Translations under genes and position numbers: made by a program
Part shown: positions 5,934-9,572 of the stretch, piece after piece
How the letters are laid out: each line of letters starts with the position of its first letter
How positions within the stretch are numbered: position 1 is the stretch's first letter
Assembly: GCA_937138955.1 (NCBI GenBank)
Contig: CAKZPJ010000795.1
Location: 1-9,572 of the forward strand
Reading direction: 5' to 3'
DNA length: 9,572 nt
From: an uncultured Flammeovirgaceae bacterium
Lineage (GTDB): Bacteria; Bacteroidota; Bacteroidia; Cytophagales; Cyclobacteriaceae
Notes under the pieces: generated by a model
What the model was told of the DNA's origin: nothing
Databases searched by the model: none
Seen by the model: the letters and a program-made list of their open reading frames with translations, nothing else

Positions 5934-8339
5934 ATGAAAGTAAGATTTATTGTTTTTTTCCTTTTAACGGCCATTTCTCAATTTGCATTATGCCAAAAAA
6001 TTCAAGTTACCGATCAAAAATTACAACCGATTGCAGGTGTAATGGTTGTAGGCGCAGATCAAACAACATTTTCTCAGACTGATGAGGATGGAAATGTCGC
6101 TTCCGAAATATTTGCAGCAAATGATACAATCTATTTCCAGCACCCAGCTTTTCAGCCCGTTAAAATCACTCTCAGCAGGTTGGTATCTCGCAACTGGAGG
6201 ATGATTTTGAAAGAAAATGTAGTTGAGTTAGACGAAACAGTAGTGCTGGTTAACCGCTGGGAACAACTACCCGAAGAAATTCCCCAGCAAATTACTTCCA
6301 TACGTTCTGACGATATTCAATTTTTTAATCCGGGAACCGCTGCTGATGCTCTGGAGCAAACGGGTGAAGTATTCGTGCAGCGCAGTCAACTGGGAGGTGG
6401 AAGTCCAATGATTCGGGGGTTTGCTGCCAATTCGGTACTAATTGTAGTGGATGGAATCCGGATGAATAACGCCATTTATCGCAGTGGTAATTTACAAAAC
6501 GTAATTAGCATTGACCCCGCCCTAATTGGTGAAGCCGAAGTGGTTTTTGGCCCTAGTTCAGTTATTTACGGCAGCGATGCACTGGGAGGAGTAATGGATT
6601 TTCATACTTACCAACCTGCATTTGGTCTATCAAACAAACTAGAAACCAAAGCACAAGCATTTGTTCGCTATAGCAGTGCAGCCCACGAAAAAACCGGGAA
6701 TATTCGTCTTGACTTGAGTAGTAAGCGACTAAGCTTATTGTCTAGCATTACCTTCAGTGGCTTTGGTGATTTGAGAGTCGGGAACCAACGCCCGGCCGAC
6801 TTTCCTGATTTAGGCAAGCGTTTTAAATACGTAGTTCGAGAACAAGGGCAAGACACGCTGATCCGAAATGAGAATGTAAACCGACAGGTTCCTTCGGGCT
6901 ACCAACAGGTAAGCGCCATGCAGAAAATTCGTTATCGCCCGTCAGATTGGGCCGAGCTTACCTACGGGTTTTTATTGAGTACAACTTCTGATATTCCTCG
7001 TTATGACCGACTTACTGAGAATACTAAAGATAGATTGCCGCGTAGTGCTGAATGGTACTACGGTTCTCAACGCTGGATGATGCACTACTTAAAGGGAGCA
7101 TTATACAATGCCAATCGGTGGTACGATGAAGCAAAGCTTACCATAGGCTATCAGCAGGTACAGGAAAGCCGTTTTGATCGGCGATACAAAAGTAATTCGC
7201 TAAGGAGCCGTACCGAAGACGTTAACGTTTGGACACTAAACTTCGATGCTGATCGTCAGTGGAACGCCAAACATCAGTTGTTCTATGGTGCAGAATACGT
7301 GGTGAATGATGTACAATCGACCGCGTTCCGGGAAAATATTGAAACCGAGATACGTAAGTCTACTAGTACTCGCTATCCCGATGGGGGAAGTCAATACCAA
7401 AGTGTAGCGTCGTATGCCAGCTATAAATTTAGCCCAAACCCTAAAACTACGTTCACCTCGGGTTTGCGGTATAGTTACGTATGGATAAATGCTGATTTTG
7501 ATAATAAATCATTTTTTGATTTTCCGTACGATCAGATTAATCTCGGTACTGGGGCAATTAGCGGAAGTATAGGTATGACCTATCGTCCAACTGATCATTG
7601 GCAGTTTAACTCAGTTGCATCATCCGGTTTTCGCGCGCCAAATGTGGATGATATTGGAAAAGTATTTGACTCAGAACCAGGTAATGTGGTTGTTCCCAAC
7701 CCCAATCTATCGCCAGAATATTCCTACAATGCCGAGGTAGGAGCTACTTTTCGGTTTTCAGATGAGTGGAGATTGAACGGAGTGCTGTATGGCTCACTGT
7801 TGCGAAATGCGATGGTTCGTCGGGATTTTACCTTTAATAATCGAGATAGTATTGTGTATGACGGCGTGCTAAGCAATGTACAGGCAATCACGAATACTGG
7901 TCGGGCTTATATCTGGGGCTACAGTTTCCAATTAGAAGGTGATCTGTTTGACCACTGGAAACTGAGAGCTACTTTCGCTGATAATACCGGACAAGATACC
8001 GAAGAAAACGTTCCACTGAGGCATGTAACTCCGTGGTTTGGGCGAACAGCACTAACGTATCAAAAAAACAAATGGCGGGGAGAGTTTTTTGTGCGCTACA
8101 ATGGTCCGGTGGCTTGGGAGGATCTAGCTCCAACGGAGCAAAATAAGCCCCACATTTATACTGAAGATGGTTCACTAGCTTGGTACACGCTTAACCTGAT
8201 GGGTTCCTACGAAATTATTCCTGAATTTACTCTTCAAGTGGGAGTGGAGAATATGCTGGATAAGCACTACCGACCCTATTCATCGGGCATTAGTGCACCG
8301 GGTGTTAACATCATTGTAGCAATGCGGGGTAGGTTATAG
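5934..8339 (+). CDS. TonB-dependent outer-membrane receptor, heme/hemoglobin-receptor type
   Basis: An 801-residue, complete receptor that should import a ligand across the outer membrane using TonB-ExbBD energy. In order it shows a signal peptide (1-20, cleaved near ALC-Q), a carboxypeptidase-regulatory-like domain typical of Bacteroidota receptors (about 22-95), a possible TonB box (DETVVLV, 100-106), the plug (about 113-225) with PMIRGFAANSVLIVVDGIRM (158-177) and GPSSVIYGSDALGGVMDF (206-223), then a beta-barrel ending in a VENMLDKHYRPY motif (771-782) and a short final strand. The plug stretch MNNAIYRSGNLQNVISIDP (177-195) and the barrel FRAP (566-569) and NPNL (589-592) boxes are characteristic of heme and hemoglobin receptors. 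The histidine that heme receptors such as HemR carry between FRAP and NPNL is absent, so heme as the ligand is uncertain. The ATG at 5934 is chosen because it gives a complete signal peptide. No hemophore or ABC transporter gene is nearby. Confidence 0.9.
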   Translation: MKVRFIVFFLLTAISQFALCQKIQVTDQKLQPIAGVMVVGADQTTFSQTDEDGNVASEIFAANDTIYFQHPAFQPVKITLSRLVSRNWRMILKENVVELDETVVLVNRWEQLPEEIPQQITSIRSDDIQFFNPGTAADALEQTGEVFVQRSQLGGGSPMIRGFAANSVLIVVDGIRMNNAIYRSGNLQNVISIDPALIGEAEVVFGPSSVIYGSDALGGVMDFHTYQPAFGLSNKLETKAQAFVRYSSAAHEKTGNIRLDLSSKRLSLLSSITFSGFGDLRVGNQRPADFPDLGKRFKYVVREQGQDTLIRNENVNRQVPSGYQQVSAMQKIRYRPSDWAELTYGFLLSTTSDIPRYDRLTENTKDRLPRSAEWYYGSQRWMMHYLKGALYNANRWYDEAKLTIGYQQVQESRFDRRYKSNSLRSRTEDVNVWTLNFDADRQWNAKHQLFYGAEYVVNDVQSTAFRENIETEIRKSTSTRYPDGGSQYQSVASYASYKFSPNPKTTFTSGLRYSYVWINADFDNKSFFDFPYDQINLGTGAISGSIGMTYRPTDHWQFNSVASSGFRAPNVDDIGKVFDSEPGNVVVPNPNLSPEYSYNAEVGATFRFSDEWRLNGVLYGSLLRNAMVRRDFTFNNRDSIVYDGVLSNVQAITNTGRAYIWGYSFQLEGDLFDHWKLRATFADNTGQDTEENVPLRHVTPWFGRTALTYQKNKWRGEFFVRYNGPVAWEDLAPTEQNKPHIYTEDGSLAWYTLNLMGSYEIIPEFTLQVGVENMLDKHYRPYSSGISAPGVNIIVAMRGRL

Positions 8340-8369
8340 CAGCTTTTTACAAGGAGACTCTGCCACCAA
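8340..8369. other. 30-bp gap between two convergent receptor genes
   Basis: I see no stem-loop with a T-run in either direction. Only a short GAGACTC palindrome (8354-8360) and a run of five T (8344-8348) occur, so there is no recognisable terminator for either gene here. Confidence 0.5.
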
Positions 8370-9572
8370 TCAATTCTTACGACCAATCTTGAATCCAGCG
8401 AAGTAATTCCGATTGGGAGCAGGTTGGTAATATCTTCCGCCAAAGGCATTAATATCGTTACCTAAACTGTAAGTTTGATCTAGCAGGTTATCTACTCCAG
8501 CAAAAATTTCTAACTGCCAATGGGTGTTTAAGGCCGTACGGTATCCCATCTTTGCCTGAACCAGATGATAGGCATCCGCGTACACCGAATTAGCATCGTT
8601 GAGGGGAATCTCGTCGGTGAAATTGTAGCTTAGATTGGCGTAGAAACCAAGGCGGGTTTGTAAACGCACTGTAGTAACCCAGACGTGGGGTGCAACTCCG
8701 GTTAGTTGATTTCCTGAAAAGTCTTCATCCTCTTTCTGATAAGACTCAAACGTAAAATCGTGTCGAGTGTAGGCCGATTGAATTTCCAGCGAGCTAATAG
8801 TCTGCTGAGTGTTCTGAATGACAAACCAAGTGGTAGCAAGTTCGAATCCAATTTGATCAGTACTACCGGTGTTAGTAAATAACGTAGTACCTCGTTCTGA
8901 TTCTCGTTGTACAATTGTTTCGCTCAATTGAAAGTAAAAGGCCGAGGCATCTAGTTGAAGTCGGTTATTCCAAACGAGCCCTCGTAAACCTAACTCATAA
9001 TTAATACCTCGTTCGGGTTCTAAACCCAAATTGATGCTACCTTCATTCGTTCGTACCTCCTCAATGGTTGGAGGAGAAAATCCCAAACTTACATCGCCCC
9101 GGATAGCCAACTGACTGTTCAGTTGCTTAGTCATCCCTATGTGGGGAATCCAGACTGGATCGAAACTTCTTCCTACCTGATAACTACTATCCAGAGCGAC
9201 ATCCACCAACCGATAAATATCGTAGTCGAGCCAATTACGGCTTAGACCGGCAGTAACAAAGAATCCGTTAGGTAGAGTGAAGTCGGCTTTAGCGAAAAAG
9301 ATCGCTTGGCGAGTGCGAAGTTCATCGTCGAAATTCAGCGTGTCAGGATCGCCCATATTATTACCAAAGTTACGAGCTACATTGGTAGCTGTTTGAAATT
9401 CTACACCTGCCGTGTAACGAGCTTCTATTGCACCAAAAGCATGATCGTAGTGAAATCGAGTGCGCCCACCGCCCCCTTGTCGACTGTCGCGCTTGTAGTC
9501 GAAGTTGAAGGGGTTCTCAAAGGAGCTAAAGTTACCGTAAATAGTGGTTTGATTTTCTAACTTCTCGTTCCA
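8370..9572 (-). CDS. TonB-dependent receptor, C-terminal 400 residues (5' end outside the window)
   Basis: The minus-strand frame is open from the right window edge to the TGA at 8370-8372, giving 400 visible residues. The Met at 9354-9356 is internal, since 72 codons before it have the same barrel character. The fragment is the second half of a receptor barrel. A conserved segment, LGFSPPTIEEVRTNEGSINL (about 135-154 of the visible part), is followed by LEPERGINYELGLRG, the usual signature where the barrel reads xPE..xxYELG. Later come NTGSTDQIGFEL, GVAPHVWV, and near the end VDNLLDQTYSLGNDINAFGGRYYQPAPNR split over the typical last turn and strand. The closing segment resembles FecA-like or siderophore-type receptors of Bacteroidota, but the ligand cannot be told without the plug. 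There is no frameshift in the visible part. It is convergent with the complete receptor, and the two share too little sequence in these regions to look like a recent duplication. Confidence 0.85.
   Translation of the reverse strand, partial: WNEKLENQTTIYGNFSSFENPFNFDYKRDSRQGGGGRTRFHYDHAFGAIEARYTAGVEFQTATNVARNFGNNMGDPDTLNFDDELRTRQAIFFAKADFTLPNGFFVTAGLSRNWLDYDIYRLVDVALDSSYQVGRSFDPVWIPHIGMTKQLNSQLAIRGDVSLGFSPPTIEEVRTNEGSINLGLEPERGINYELGLRGLVWNNRLQLDASAFYFQLSETIVQRESERGTTLFTNTGSTDQIGFELATTWFVIQNTQQTISSLEIQSAYTRHDFTFESYQKEDEDFSGNQLTGVAPHVWVTTVRLQTRLGFYANLSYNFTDEIPLNDANSVYADAYHLVQAKMGYRTALNTHWQLEIFAGVDNLLDQTYSLGNDINAFGGRYYQPAPNRNYFAGFKIGRKN

Noticed and set aside
5934..5996. Lipoprotein signal at the receptor N-terminus (Cys at residue 20)
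   Set aside because: The residue before the Cys is Leu, not the small residue a lipobox needs, and TonB-dependent receptors use signal peptidase I.
7969..8175. 68-codon minus-strand open frame inside the complete receptor
   Set aside because: It is antisense to the conserved C-terminal barrel of the receptor and shows no protein-like features. The same holds for the open frames at 2156-2347, 3059-3262, 4468-4659, 6668-6856, 8702-8914 and 9306-9560.
8370..9356. A 328-residue protein starting at the Met at 9354-9356
   Set aside because: The same frame is open for 72 more codons to the window edge with continuous barrel-like sequence, so this Met is internal and the gene is simply cut by the window.
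5934..9572. Recent duplication of two receptors
   Set aside because: The visible C-terminal halves differ clearly in sequence outside general family motifs, so they are separate members of the superfamily.
1..9572. CRISPR array, insertion sequence, tRNA or prophage
   Set aside because: I found no evenly spaced repeats, no transposase or integrase frame, no long terminal inverted repeats and no cloverleaf-like stretch with a TTCGAATC-type arm.

Overview
The window looks like chromosomal DNA of a Bacteroidota bacterium, most likely of the Cytophagales type (family-level placement is a guess). The evidence is the AT-leaning coding DNA, start regions without clear Shine-Dalgarno sequences, TAnnTTTG-like promoter boxes, and the gene content: a TonB-dependent receptor with an N-terminal carboxypeptidase-regulatory-like domain, a DUF5916/CBM9-like outer-membrane-type protein, a PepSY-like small secreted protein and a secreted P1-family (DmpA/BapA) peptidase. 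I see no tRNA, rRNA, CRISPR array, transposase or phage gene.

Layout, left to right. Positions 1-293 (minus) hold the start of a small secreted PepSY-like protein with an in-frame TAA at codon 30, so it is either a pseudogene or carries a sequence error. At 475-1302 (minus) is panB, the first committed enzyme of pantothenate/CoA synthesis. A 403-base gap (1303-1705) holds a tandem 13-bp repeat abutting a small hairpin, and a start-less open stretch that may be decayed coding DNA. At 1706-2092 (plus) is a 128-residue protein I do not recognise. It converges on a minus-strand pair with which it shares a TTAA stop-codon overlap.

That pair is a DUF5916 protein (3225-5687) followed by a secreted P1-family Ntn-hydrolase (2089-3228) whose GTG start overlaps the TGA of the first gene. 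The two are very probably one transcription and translation unit acting at the cell envelope. A 246-bp divergent intergenic region with two small inverted repeats separates them from a complete heme-receptor-type TonB-dependent receptor (5934-8339, plus). This receptor converges, with only a 30-bp gap, on the C-terminal 400 residues of a second TonB-dependent receptor (8370 to the window edge, minus).

Functionally the window is mostly envelope and uptake genes next to one housekeeping enzyme. I found no clear new defence, mobile or metabolic system. The points most worth checking are the coupled DUF5916-peptidase pair, the histidine-less FRAP/NPNL box of the complete receptor, the nonsense codon in the PepSY-like gene and the unrecognised 128-residue protein.
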